DNA of 64,000 bases. Source: Molanna angustata. Taxonomy: Eukaryota > Arthropoda > Insecta > Trichoptera > Molannidae. The notes below the pieces were generated by a model. The model was not told the origin of the DNA. It saw nothing but the letters and a program-made list of their open reading frames with translations, and ran no database searches. The stretch lies in assembly GCA_963576475.1 (NCBI GenBank), contig OY754970.1, positions 34,226,619 through 34,290,618 on the forward strand. Direction: 5' to 3'. The translations under genes were made by a program, and so were the position numbers. Of this stretch, positions 21,833-31,595 are shown piece by piece. Each line of letters begins with the position of its first letter. Positions within the stretch are counted from its first letter, which is position 1.

Positions 21833-22037
21833 TTACAAAAAAAAATAAAATAAATAAAAATGGAACGAACTCACCGGTTACGTGGGGACAATATTTTAAC
21901 TAAGATATGTTCACATAAGCATTTAAACAAAAATTAACACAAAATATAAGTTTTTGCACCACTTAAAACATCAAAAACACAAAAAATATGAGGAGCGAAC
22001 TACAAGCGTCGTGATTCATTCAGCGGCAATTCACGTC
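21833..22037 (-). promoter_or_regulatory. 5' UTR and presumed internal promoter of the I-type LINE
   Basis: The element begins GACGTGAATTGCCGCTGAAT on the minus strand immediately after the target duplication. Jockey-superfamily LINEs carry an internal Pol II promoter at their 5' end; no specific motif was confirmed here. Confidence 0.45.
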
Positions 22038-22051
22038 CACCATATACATTT
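22038..22051. repeat. Target-site duplication of the I-type LINE, right copy
   Basis: CACCATATACATTT, identical to 16396-16409. Confidence 0.9.
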
Positions 22052-22500
22052 AAGGCGCAAGGTTATATGCCGGATGGAAATGTAGAAACCTTTCTACTGA
22101 CTATCTCTATGACCGCGCTTCCTCTGACACAAGACTACGGTCACGTAAAAGTTTCATAAGATGAACGCAGCCACATCCATTTCGCCCTGAGTAGAATAGG
22201 ATTAACTTATGGAGGTAAGAAGCCCCCGAAAATTTCGTCCGCCCTAAGGAGAGTCTTTCACTTGGCCACATCGTGGAGTGGAGTACGTGCAAGTCACTTA
22301 ACCGACTGAAGACGGACGTTGTGTGAACATTGGAAAACCTGTCCATATAGGGCTGATCCTGTCTTCATGTGACTGTGGAGAGCAGCAGACCACCGCACAT
22401 CTGTGGAGCTGCCCGTCAAGTTTGCTCAACTGCAGTATGCACGCTTCTGACGCCGAGGAGACTATTTGAATACGTTGCTGACACGATAGAAAAATTACCA
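22052..22500 (+). pseudogene. Degenerate LINE reverse-transcriptase C-terminus
   Basis: Plus-strand frames give RLYAGWKCRNLSTDYLYDRA, then HIVEWSTCKSLNRLKT and CDCGEQQTTAHLWSCP in shifting frames with several stops. 'LNRLRTG...W......C.CGE.QT..H...CP' is the familiar C-terminal zinc-binding region of Jockey/R1-type LINE proteins. It is much older than the I-type LINE that sits against its left end. Confidence 0.6.
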
Positions 22501-22999
22501 TTTTAGTCAGTTACAATAAATAGGTATTTCTTCCCTGTACAAAAAGCGGATTCATTGTCACAAAGAAATTTGTTTAAGAGGACATATAACGCTAAATCTA
22601 GTGACTGAAAACATGATATATTAAAACCGCCTAATGCACTATGAAGTTAAGTGTTAGTAAGGGTAACTATCGCGTGCATTAAAAAGGTTTTATACGTGAT
22701 TTAAATAATCAGAAACTCAAAATTTGTCGATTTTTTGCATTTTAAGAACAAACCATACTTGATAAGAAAAAATTTTTATCAGTCATTCACTTTGATTTTA
22801 TGCACTCTTTAACCAAATAAAAGATTTATTTCTCTTCGATACATAGTTATGGAGTATTTAAAAAAAAAAATGCTGTGAAAAAGTGTCTTGCCAATTTTAT
22901 CCAAAACGATATTTTAAGAGAGTAAATGACATATGTAATACGAGTAAAAGGTTAGAAATATTAATAATAATAATAAAAAATTTAATGATTCAGGAACAT
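22501..22999. other. AT-rich intergenic DNA, no gene seen
   Basis: No supported feature. Confidence 0.45.
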
Positions 23000-23240
23000 T
23001 CCATGGGCGCTTACATTCTGTCTTATATTATGAAAGTGCTCTTGCTTGGCACACTGCGGACATCTAGAGGCAATCTTTTCCACTTTATAGGACCACTCAC
23101 ACTTAAGGATCGATCATTGTAAGACGCTTTGTTGGCTATATGCAACTCCTTTAGGGAGTTGTCACTCTGTGATACAGAAGACCTTAGTGTGAGATGCCTC
23201 CCAGATAGTTGTTTTCTCTGACACATGTATGACAAAAATT
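23000..23240 (-). pseudogene. CR1/L2-like LINE C-terminal remnant
   Basis: A 70-codon minus-strand frame (23023-23235) contains SYNDRSLSVSGPIKWKRLPL and DVRSVPSKSTF, a decayed form of the 'G.RSFSV.GP..WN.LP..R....S...F' LINE C-terminus. Upstream RT motifs are absent. Confidence 0.5.
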
Positions 23241-24598
23241 AACGATATTTTTAGGAACTGTGGTATAAAGGGTTTTGAATGATATTGAAGAATAGTAGTC
23301 AAAGAGTAAAAGTTTTGATTTTATAAATAAAATATTAAACTTACGAGTTATAAACGAGTATGTACACTGCAAATACTGTAAGAGTGGAAGAAATATATAA
23401 GATAGTGATGAGGCGGATAATAGGAATTCGAGAAAATTTTCTCCTGATTTATTTCAATCCTTGCTAATCGCATTAATAATCTATTTACTTCGATAAGTTT
23501 CATAAAAACCTGCTATTTTATTTTGATCTTCTCGGACTTAACTTTTTTAATGAATAATTTTGATTGTTTATATTGTGGCAGTAAAAAAAATTCACGTCTG
23601 CAAAATGAAAGTTTTTTTTTGGAAAATATAAACCTGGGGAAATAATATGTAAGAACACGAGGACGTGTGAAATTTTAATAAGTCAGATGAAAAATCCGAC
23701 TTAACAAAATTGACCCGGTGGGGTCGTTTAACGAAAAGGTGAACTGGCATTTACTTAGGATCCTAACATTTTGTCAATTATGTACTTTTCGTCTGTTGAA
23801 TTAAGCAATATCACAACATTCAGGTGTTTGTTTTGTTGGCAGACAACAAAAAAGTAATTTTCCTATCTGAAAAATAAATATATAACGTAACGCCGACATG
23901 AAAACACTTTCTGGGGACCTGGGGTTAAAACGGCCCTCGAGATTTTGATGTCACAAATGCAAACTGTGGCTCTTTTTAATTGCAAGAGTATTAACCGTGT
24001 TATGACTGCCGAATCAGAGATTACCTCATAGTATAAACAGTAAATTGACGTAAGAAAATGTGAATTTTGCAAAATTCAATGTGTACAAAAATTTTTTATT
24101 GGTATATAATTAAATATTGTTTGTTCAGTTTTGCAATTCTTGATAGAGCTTCATGATTATCTAAATATCATTTATATTTGATAATAAAATTCATTATAAT
24201 CATATTTATGTCGCTCATGTACATAGGTACTAAGCGTATAAATACATATTACCTAAACCCATCAAATACATGTTTTCTTTAAGAGATTATTTTTCAAAAC
24301 AAATTCGTGTTCATACGTATATTATACCAAACAAAAACTTGTTTTTTTGAGATTAAAACAATAATTATTCTTTGGATACATATAATAAGAGTAATAATAT
24401 ACTGTATTTTTATGTTTCTGCTCAACAATGTATTCTAAATTAGTATCTATATATTACTTATATAATCAAGTATTTATTTTCTTTCAAACTTTTACTTCTT
24501 GGAAGAATTCCATAATTATTTAATTAAAAAATAAGTATGTGTATGTCCGCTGATTTTCAGTCTGGTTTGTGATAACAATTTAAATATGAAATTAAATA
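23241..24598. other. AT-rich intergenic DNA, no gene seen
   Basis: Short frames only; no domain, RNA gene or strong repeat recognised. Confidence 0.45.
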
Positions 24599-25311
24599 AA
24601 CTAAAATTATTAAAAAATTATATTTAATTTTACGTTATACTTAAATTTTTTCGTAAACGCGACTCCCATTCACCTGTATCGCTCTATGCTGAGCATCGTC
24701 AGAATGGTGAACAATAATGATGAAGACCATCTATATATAGATTCACAAAGAGGATAACAATAATATATAAGGAAGGGGGCAATTCTAAGAAAAATTAAAT
24801 ACCCGAAAGACATTAAGGTAAATATGTATATAGGTATAATAAAAATACAATTGAAGCGAAGGAATGAATATACAAATATTGTTTTAAAACTTTTTTACGG
24901 CGCTGGCCGATTTACTAATATTCTCCATTATTCTCCAATATTACTTCTTCATTATTATTACCATTAGAATAGTTAATGTCGGTTTTTTTTGTTGGCCATT
25001 ATTCAATATAATTGCTGTCCTTTTAATACAATATTTGTATATTCATTCCTTCGCTTCAATTGTATTTTTATTATACCTACATACATATTTACCTTAATGT
25101 CTTTCGGGTATTTAATTTTTCTTAGAATTGCCCCCTTCTTTATCTATTATTGTTATCCTCTTTGTGAATCTATATATAGATGGTCTTCATCATTATTGTT
25201 CACCATTCTGACGATGCTCAGCATAGAGCGATACCGGTGAATGGGAGTCGCGTTTGCGAAAAAATTTAAGTAGAACGTAAAATTAAATTTAATTTTTTCA
25301 TAATTTTAGTT
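24599..25311. repeat. Long inverted repeat, 283-bp arms, about 97% identical
   Basis: Left arm 24599-24881 and right arm 25029-25311 are reverse complements differing at about eight positions. The 147-bp spacer contains TACGGCGCTGGCCGATTTAC, which recurs near 34314. Neither arm has coding potential. If transcribed, the sequence would fold into a 283-bp hairpin. It could be a young foldback transposon or a recent inverted duplication; no target duplication is evident. Confidence 0.9.
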
Positions 25312-26179
25312 GATTATGGAGTTCTATCATGAAGTGACAGTTTCAAATATTGATAAAAAAAATTGAAATTAAATATAAAATGAATATAACAAAATGTAGT
25401 CATTCTGTGAAATATTCAACTGTCATAGAAATAATGTTGATATAATACTAAAATTATTGTACGTTTATTACGTATATTAATGTACGTTTTTTAAGTATTC
25501 GTAAAGTTAGGTAAGGAGATTCATTAAAATGGCATACTGTAATTACGTCACTGATTAGGTATGTCATTTTTATACAAAACTCTACGCAGACCATGTACAG
25601 GGTGATTTCTTAATAGTTCATTTTTAATTTGTGAAGTCGAAACAAACAGCAAGATTTTATAAAGTTGAAAAACCACAAAATAATGATAACCTTTCTTTTA
25701 GCTTTTGGTTGAGTAGTAAGAGTTATTAAAATCTCCAAAATATGTTTTAAAGTTATTGTAGTAACCCCTGTAGTCCTATAGCCACATAAAATTTTATTCA
25801 TAAATCTCCTAACACAATACAATTTGTAATACATATTTAACTATAGTATTACCTATACATTTTATTTACTCTGTATAAAGTTATATTGTACCTATTTGTT
25901 ATATTACTATACATGTAAAAAAAAGGATTTTAATAAATAAATAAATATTTGCTTAACTAATTGTATTTCATAATCAAGGAATATTATGAATATAAACTTA
26001 AGATTTAATATGTACTTAAATTTAATTCGTTATTTGGTATTTTAGGTTTTATTGGATCATTAGCAAATTCAATTATTTGTTAGTTTAGACATGATTTGAA
26101 GGAAAGCTTTCGTGAAAATGACACAAAAATTTAGATTAAGAGGTAGGTAATATGAATAAGTTAATATTACACCAAATAT
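25312..26179. other. AT-rich intergenic DNA, no gene seen
   Basis: No supported feature. Confidence 0.45.
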
Positions 26180-26345
26180 ACCTCCTTATGGCACAGTTGC
26201 TGAGCCGTTTGGTGTCTGTGCGGGCGTCCTGGGTTCGATCATCAGCAGGGGAGAAATTTATTTAAATTCATTTCTCACGCAAATATTGCTTCTCTGGGCT
26301 GGAAACATTGTTAATTGGAAGAAATTGCCGCACGGTAATAAACTC
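26180..26345 (+). mobile_element. Possible tRNA-headed SINE
   Basis: TGGCACAGTTGCTGAGCCG (A-box-like) and TGGGTTCGATCATC (B box) are spaced as in a tRNA, followed by about 100 bp of body. Only one copy is seen in the window. Confidence 0.4.
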
Positions 26346-26371
26346 GCCACTTTTGAGATTTTAAAAGTTTA

Positions 26372-26575
26372 CACATTCCCATAAATGGAATTTTGAAAAA
26401 TGAAGACGATAAAAGTAATAATAACAGATATAATAAATAAGATCGTGTATGAGGCGATGCATGGAAGCGAGACATGTATGTTAATAGAGAGGAGCCTGGC
26501 GTTCGGTTCTCTCTGCCTCCCCCAAATAGGGAAATTGCGTGATGGTATGGATTGATGTATGGAAGATTTCATTTC
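26372..26575 (+). mobile_element. LINE 3'-end fragment, same tail as 6190-6360
   Basis: The reverse complement aligns over about 170 bp with 6190-6360 (ACCATCACGCAATTTCCCTA, AGGCAGAGAGAACCGAACGC). It is 5'-truncated at a similar place, which suggests a master that is itself short (a SINE with a LINE tail). Confidence 0.6.
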
Positions 26576-27924
26576 AGTTTGTGAGCAGGCGGGTGCAATG
26601 CTACACAAACCATATCTTTTACATATAAATTTTAAATTTAACATTGGAAAGAAGAAAAATCCTTTACACAATATAGAATATATACAAGAAAGAGCATAAT
26701 AACTTAATAAATCAATGCTATTCTCCTCTTTCTTGTATTGAATAGTATCCAGATATTCGAAAATCTTTATTATTGATTTCATAAACGGTATTCTGGTTTT
26801 ATAATCAATATTTATCTGATAGTAGTTATATGAGAAAAATGTATTATTTTTTTTATTTATTTTATTGCATTGTAACACCAACATTAAAAACCAACAAAAA
26901 ATAAAATACAAAAGAAAACAACAATTAAAACATACACCAGTGATAGGTAATATAACTTATAACATGTATTATTTAATAAATATATTTAAATAAAAAATGT
27001 CAAACAATAAAATACATCCTGTATGCGATAAGAGTACTGTATGGATACAGCATGGTTCAGTACAGTACAACCTCTATTTGGTAAAACCCTTGTTCTTTAT
27101 AGTTTTTATGGTCACTACACACCATGTTCATCAGAAAGCAAAGACCAGACACGGCCAACCGTAATACTAACTTAGCTCTGGGTCCCCACGATCATATCAC
27201 CAATACGTGCTCAGGACCCGTGTATGTGAGTGCCACTTTCACGGTAACCCCAAAAATTTATATACTTTTACCCTAAGGTACCTACCTACCTACCTCCTGA
27301 ATATTTGATTGAAAAAAACTTTTGACACTAACGCCGCGTTTTGTAGCCATTTTGTAAGCCTTCCTTGAGGCAGCTCAGAAACGAAGACTAATGGACACAG
27401 TCAGTGCGATAATATAATGTAGATAGTCCATACGAAGTATTTAGTATTTTTATAATACAAATTGGAAATATCTTACCAGTCAAATAAAAAATGAGAAATT
27501 GACGTTTTTTTCCAATTTAGAATTTTGTTTCTACGTCAGATATTTTTTATATAACTTAAAATCCGATAAAACTATTTTATTTTATTTACGACAAATTGCC
27601 TTATACATACATGAACAACAATTAAGTACACGCATTGAATTACAAAAGAAAAAATAAAACAATCATAAACACACTTAAAAAGAAAAAAAAGGTACTATTA
27701 CATAAACAGTAAATATAAAAAATAAAATTAAGTAAGTGGAAAAAAACATTCAATTTAAAATAAAAGATATAGGTACTTAGGTTTACATATTGATACATAA
27801 AAATCATTAATATTGTTTAAATAAGTAATTAATTGGTAAAAAATATTGTTTAAATAAGTAATTCATTGGTAAAAAAAATCTGATTAAAAAGATATTTTAA
27901 AGTATTTTTTAGATAAATAAATTG
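26576..27924. other. AT-rich intergenic DNA, no gene seen
   Basis: No gene. A moderately GC-rich patch at about 27100-27400 has no recognisable feature. A short direct repeat containing TATTGTTTAAATAAGTAATT occurs twice at about 27812-27872. Confidence 0.4.
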
Positions 27925-28030
27925 AATGTCTCCAGAATTTGGCAACTTATTATGGGGCGTGTGTTAAATTAATATTTAAAATAGTACCTGTTAGTTCCCC
28001 GAGAACTAATATTAAAATAAAATAAATGCG
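27925..28030 (+). mobile_element. SINE family B, 3' part only
   Basis: TCTCCAGAATTTGGCAACTT, GTGTGTTAAATTAATATTT, AGTACCTGTTAGTT, CCGAGAA match the body of the complete copy at 37044-37258. The tRNA-like head is missing. Confidence 0.65.
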
Positions 28031-28279
28031 TTTTTCCACCTCGACCATATAGATAGCTTTAAAATTGAGTGATTATAAAATATTGGGTTTGTATTGGTGT
28101 ATAAAAATCTAGGCGAAAACCGATGATATGAGTAACAGAAAATAATATCTATTGACTTTTGAAAAAAAAATAACACGATTTTCAATTTTACTAAACTTAT
28201 TTTAGATATTTGTTTTGTTCATCAAATACATTTGTATTGTAGATATAAAGGTAGTCAAGACAGCGATAAGGTGGGCACA

Positions 28280-28760
28280 TCTCAGAGGGAAGTTTTTCTC
28301 GTTTCACGGAAGTATTGAATAATGTGATTTATGTGACGATCAAAGGGAACGCAGGCCGACAATAAAATCTATCAGCTGTCGCAGCCAAATTATAAAGCTG
28401 CCATCCTCAATGCCATAATATTTCCCGTGGCCGATGGCGTGGAAAAATCTCCTCCTCTGTCCTCATACCGCCGGGGGAAACTGAGAGAGAGACTCTCCTA
28501 TCATCCAAAATGGCACTCGAAACAAGAAGCTTAGAACAATATCCAACCCCCTCCCACCCAGTTCGCCGATATGATCTCGACACCCCTTTAACGGGTCCAG
28601 CCCTTGCCGCCCTGCCAACCCCCCAGCCGCCACCCAAAACATCCGAAGCACAAAGGCCTAATTAGCCATAAACCGGTTGATTTATAACGGGCGGGGGAGG
28701 GGAAGGCTGTAGGACGGATCAGCAGATGAAAGAGGAAAAGATGGGAGACAGGCTTGGATA
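28280..28760. promoter_or_regulatory. GC-rich, repeat-free segment with clustered TF-like motifs
   Basis: This block is far more GC-rich than its surroundings and matches none of the local repeat families. Within 28659-28685 lie TAATTA (homeodomain core), CCATAAA (reverse of TTTATGG, posterior-Hox type), AACCGGTT (Grainyhead-type palindrome) and TGATTTAT (Exd/Hox-like). Short open frames on the minus strand have no domain. A conserved enhancer is a reasonable guess; a non-coding exon is possible. Confidence 0.35.
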
Positions 28761-29614
28761 TGTTTTTAACAGATCTCTGCAACCAACTCCGGTATTCGCT
28801 TAATGCTTCACTTTAATAATAGCTTTACCTACACTCCATATATTTCTCTTTCGCTCTTTCTCGCTTGTTACCTCGGATCAAGTCTTATGTTGTAATTATC
28901 AAGAAAATAGGTTCACAGATCACAATATTGGGTTTAATGTTTGAATATTATTTTACCCAACGTAGAATCTACCCGACATTGTTTTGATAAGATTTTTGAA
29001 TGAATATGTACAAGGACGGATTGTAGATACAAAATGATAAAAGAAAATAATAAAACGAACGTCGAATATTTTTAAAAGATATCTAATAGTAAAAATAATA
29101 GTATAAACTGACTTAAAGGTCATCTCGTGGCAAAAGGAAAAATAATGTACCTACATACAGGGGTGATACTCATGAAGTTGATTAAGAGTTTGTTGATTTA
29201 GATTAGGATCGACATAAAAATCTTTTAGATTAAAATTAACAAACTGTATAAATTTATACAAACAATTATGATATTTTAATTCTTATATTGATCTTAACAA
29301 GTTTTTATAATTGAATGTACCTTGATTAAGATCAGATTATTATCGAGAACTGATTTATACATTTTTAAGATTGAGACGAGATAAGAACGTATAAAGAAAT
29401 TGTCATGGGTAGCAAAAAGAAATGTGTTTTTACATTTGATTTTAATTTAAAACCAAGAATATTAAATATAGCTTAATAAATTAATACACATTATTAAAGA
29501 AGTTTTACACAGATGTCTTTCCATTATTGCAATGAATTCATAATTTAAAATTATTTATTTACTCTAATTTCTTATCTTTTCAAAACACTCTATTTTTCTT
29601 ATTTTATAGTTTAA
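28761..29614. other. AT-rich intergenic DNA, no gene seen
   Basis: No supported feature. Confidence 0.45.
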
Positions 29615-29812
29615 CATATCCAAGGGTCCCGTGTTCGATTCCCGGTGGAGACACAGTTTTTAATTGTGTTTTCAGTCTGGATCTGTGAGACGATTAATAT
29701 TGTAAGTCTCCAGAATGTGGCAACTTGTTATTGGATGCGTGTTAAATAATTATTTGACATAGTACCTGTTATTTGCCCGAGAAGCTACATAAAATAAAAT
29801 AAAATAAAAAGA
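29615..29812 (+). mobile_element. SINE family B copy
   Basis: It starts inside the B box (GGTCCCGTGTTCGATTCCCG), then has the body (GTGTTTTCAGTCTGGATCTG, AGTCTCCAGAATGTGGCAAC, GACATAGTACCTGTTA) and an (AAAAT)n tail. The A box is lost. Confidence 0.8.
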
Positions 29813-30010
29813 CAATTAAAATGAGCTTCATAAAATGCATTCGATGTTTGTCAATGTATGATTATGACAAGATAAAACGTGGTTTTTGTATTTTTAACCG
29901 TTTAAGTTTTTGTACGTTATACATATAAACAAATACACACTCGTGAGCTTATTGTCATTTCTTCTAAAAATCCAGATTTTATCTCCGTTTTTTTGTTTTA
30001 AATGAATATG
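29813..30010. other. AT-rich spacer, nothing seen
   Basis: No supported feature. Confidence 0.4.
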
Positions 30011-30280
30011 TACTTAACCATATTTGAATTATAAATTAGCTATAAACCACTTGTTTTTTGAGTCACTTCCCGACATGTTTCGGAAGCGCTGTCCTTCCAT
30101 CCACTAACCCAAGCAACCCTCAACCGCCACCCCCCTCGCTTCACAGACAGATACACACAAATTCAACATGTTAGTCTAGACACGCCGGTCGATGGAAGGA
30201 CAGCGCTTCCGAAACATGTCGCGAAGTGACTAAAAAAACAAGTGGTTCATAGCTAATTTATAATTCAAATATGGTTAGTA
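30011..30280. repeat. Inverted pair of Penelope-like end sequences, about 90-bp arms
   Basis: 30011-30101 and 30191-30280 are near-identical reverse complements containing AATTTATAATTCAAATATGG, AACAAGTGGTT, GAAGTGAC, GACATGTTTCGG and AAGCGCTGTCCTTCCATC. GAAACATGTCG is the sort of motif found at Penelope-like termini (compare GAAACGTCGG at 4240). The C-rich spacer is unrelated. Parts recur at 45798-45860 and around 50078-50348. Confidence 0.75.
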
Positions 30281-30323
30281 TTAACTACCACAAAATATCC
30301 GCCGAATTATTAAATGATATTGA

Positions 30324-30447
30324 ATATGTACTTGTTTAAAAAAATACATATACATCTTCCTACATTCCCTAAATAAAGCATAAATGCTAGTGCTATAGGT
30401 GAACGAACTTGGTCGACTGTGCGCTAACCGCTATGCCATCGACCCAT
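30324..30447 (-). mobile_element. SINE family A copy
   Basis: Reverse orientation: TGGGTCGATGGCATAGCGG head, GTTCGTTCACCTATAGCACT, GCATTTATGCTTTATTTAGG, GATGTATATGTAT body and 3' end. The B-box part is deleted compared with 50128-50302. Confidence 0.7.
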
Positions 30448-30544
30448 CTATCTTTATTTAAGAATTTTTTTATTGACAAACATTTATAATATAGTTATTT
30501 TCAGGTGAAATGTTACTATTCAAATATTAATTATATATAGGACT

Positions 30545-30693
30545 TTCAAGCCCTGTAGGTGCCCTGTAGGTGCCTTGAGTTCCTGGTTCTTCTACAATAT
30601 CCCAACTTAGTCTCTATTGAGATGTTAAAAAAATATTTGTCAATAAAAATATCATTTGACTCCCGAAAGGGAAAAAAATCAATGTTTGCGTAT
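30545..30693 (+). mobile_element. Family C element, right end with TIR
   Basis: CTGTAGGTGCCTTGAGTTCC, TGGTTCTTCTA, TCTCTATTGAGATGTT, then the terminus 30656-30693, whose reverse complement (ATACGCAAACATTGATTTTT) matches the left end at 60411-60447. This identifies family C as a TIR DNA element. Confidence 0.7.
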
Positions 30694-30722
30694 ATGCATT
30701 TAAAAAAATTTCAATGAAAATA

Positions 30723-30848
30723 TCTATGTAACAAGTACTTACACATCCTCATACACTCCCTTAACTAAGCATAAATGCTTGTACTATAGGTGAATGAAAT
30801 CGGTCGTAGCAGGATTCAAACTCGCGACCACTGGATAACTAGTCCAGT
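30723..30848 (-). mobile_element. SINE family A copy
   Basis: Contains GACCGATTTCATTCACCTAT, AGTACAAGCATTTATGCTTA and a B-box-like GAGTTTGAATCCTGC on the minus strand. The head is truncated near 30846. Confidence 0.7.
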
Positions 30849-30949
30849 TTTGTTTAAGAATTGTCATCATTCAATGTATTTTTTTTTATTGATTCGATTT
30901 TAAAATGTCTATCTGAAATCACGTCTAACGCGGGCCTTACAACATTTCG

Positions 30950-31260
30950 CTAAGAAGTAGCTAGGAATCCGCGGGGTAGGAGAGGGTGGAGGAAACAAAG
31001 TAGGGGGATGGATGGTGGGGGGGGGGGTCGGTTGAACTGAAGAGAAAATGCAAATATGAAATATGAAAATGAAGATGGTGTGTAATAAAAGTGATATAGT
31101 GGGCTCCGCTGGGCCATTCTAGCCGGAGTCAACTCGTCAGTTTTATGCGATGCCGTCCATCATGGGGCTGACAGGTTTCATGGCTTCCCTCGCCACTTCT
31201 GCTCTCCTGTTACCGCTCACAGCGCTGCCAGATCAAGAATCATATCTCCCGATGAAACTC
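30950..31260. other. GC-richer segment, purine/pyrimidine-skewed, unassigned
   Basis: Includes a G-rich tract (31012-31030) and a mixed-composition stretch at 31080-31260 that matches no local repeat. The 60-codon minus-strand frame here is P/S/F-rich and lacks a domain. Confidence 0.3.
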
Positions 31261-31404
31261 ACACTTGACTTATTCCGTTTCATCGTCGCTTTATTTTATA
31301 CGACGATATAAATAATCATTTAATAATCAAATGATGCCATATAGAAATTTCTAGGGATTCATTTGTTCAACTTTTTTGCACGTTTCAAATAATATTTATT
31401 AATT

Positions 31405-31505
31405 TCAGATTCGCCACACGCTGAACAGGCCAGGACGACGTGGAGTCAAATGGAGTAGGCCTTTGTTCAGGAGTAGACGGAAACAGGCTGAAGGAGAAGA
31501 ATAAT
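31405..31505 (+). pseudogene. RTE-like LINE 3' terminus, very short
   Basis: ACAGGCCAGGACGACGTGGA (RPGRRGVKW), then GGCCTTTGTTCAGGAGTAGA and CAGGCTGA followed by GAAGGAGAAG. This is the last about 30 codons and tail of an RTE-like element ('GLCP.VD..R' ending). It runs directly toward the telomere-type tract. Confidence 0.45.
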
Positions 31506-31532
31506 TTATTTTACTTGTAGCATTTATGTGAT

Positions 31533-31595
31533 TAACCTAACCTAACCTAACATAACCTAACCTAACCCAACCTAACCAGCCTAACCTAACCTAAC
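31533..31595. repeat. Interstitial telomere-type (CCTAA)n tract
   Basis: About 11 units of CCTAA (TTAGG on the minus strand), most perfect, with CATAA, CCCAA and CCAGCCTAA variants. TTAGG is the ancestral insect telomere repeat, kept in Lepidoptera and absent from flies. Confidence 0.85.

Larger units (their letters stand above)
16407..22037 (-). mobile_element. I-type non-LTR retrotransposon, near full length
   Basis: A minus-strand LINE of about 5.6 kb: 5' UTR (22037-21833), ORF1 (21832-20340, with one frame break), a 52-bp spacer, ORF2 (20287-16553), a short 3' UTR and a poly-A tail seen as T17 at 16407-16423. Perfect 14-bp target duplications prove both ends. The gene order, the triple CCHC knuckle in ORF1 and a C-terminal RNase H in ORF2 place it in the I group of the Jockey superfamily rather than RTE or CR1. 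Identical duplications and an uninterrupted 1244-codon ORF2 imply a very recent insertion. A related truncated copy is at 43399-43930. Confidence 0.92.

Noticed and set aside
28407..28782. Overlapping minus-strand frames in the GC-rich island
   Set aside because: GC-rich DNA lacks stops by chance; no recognisable domain and three frames equally open.
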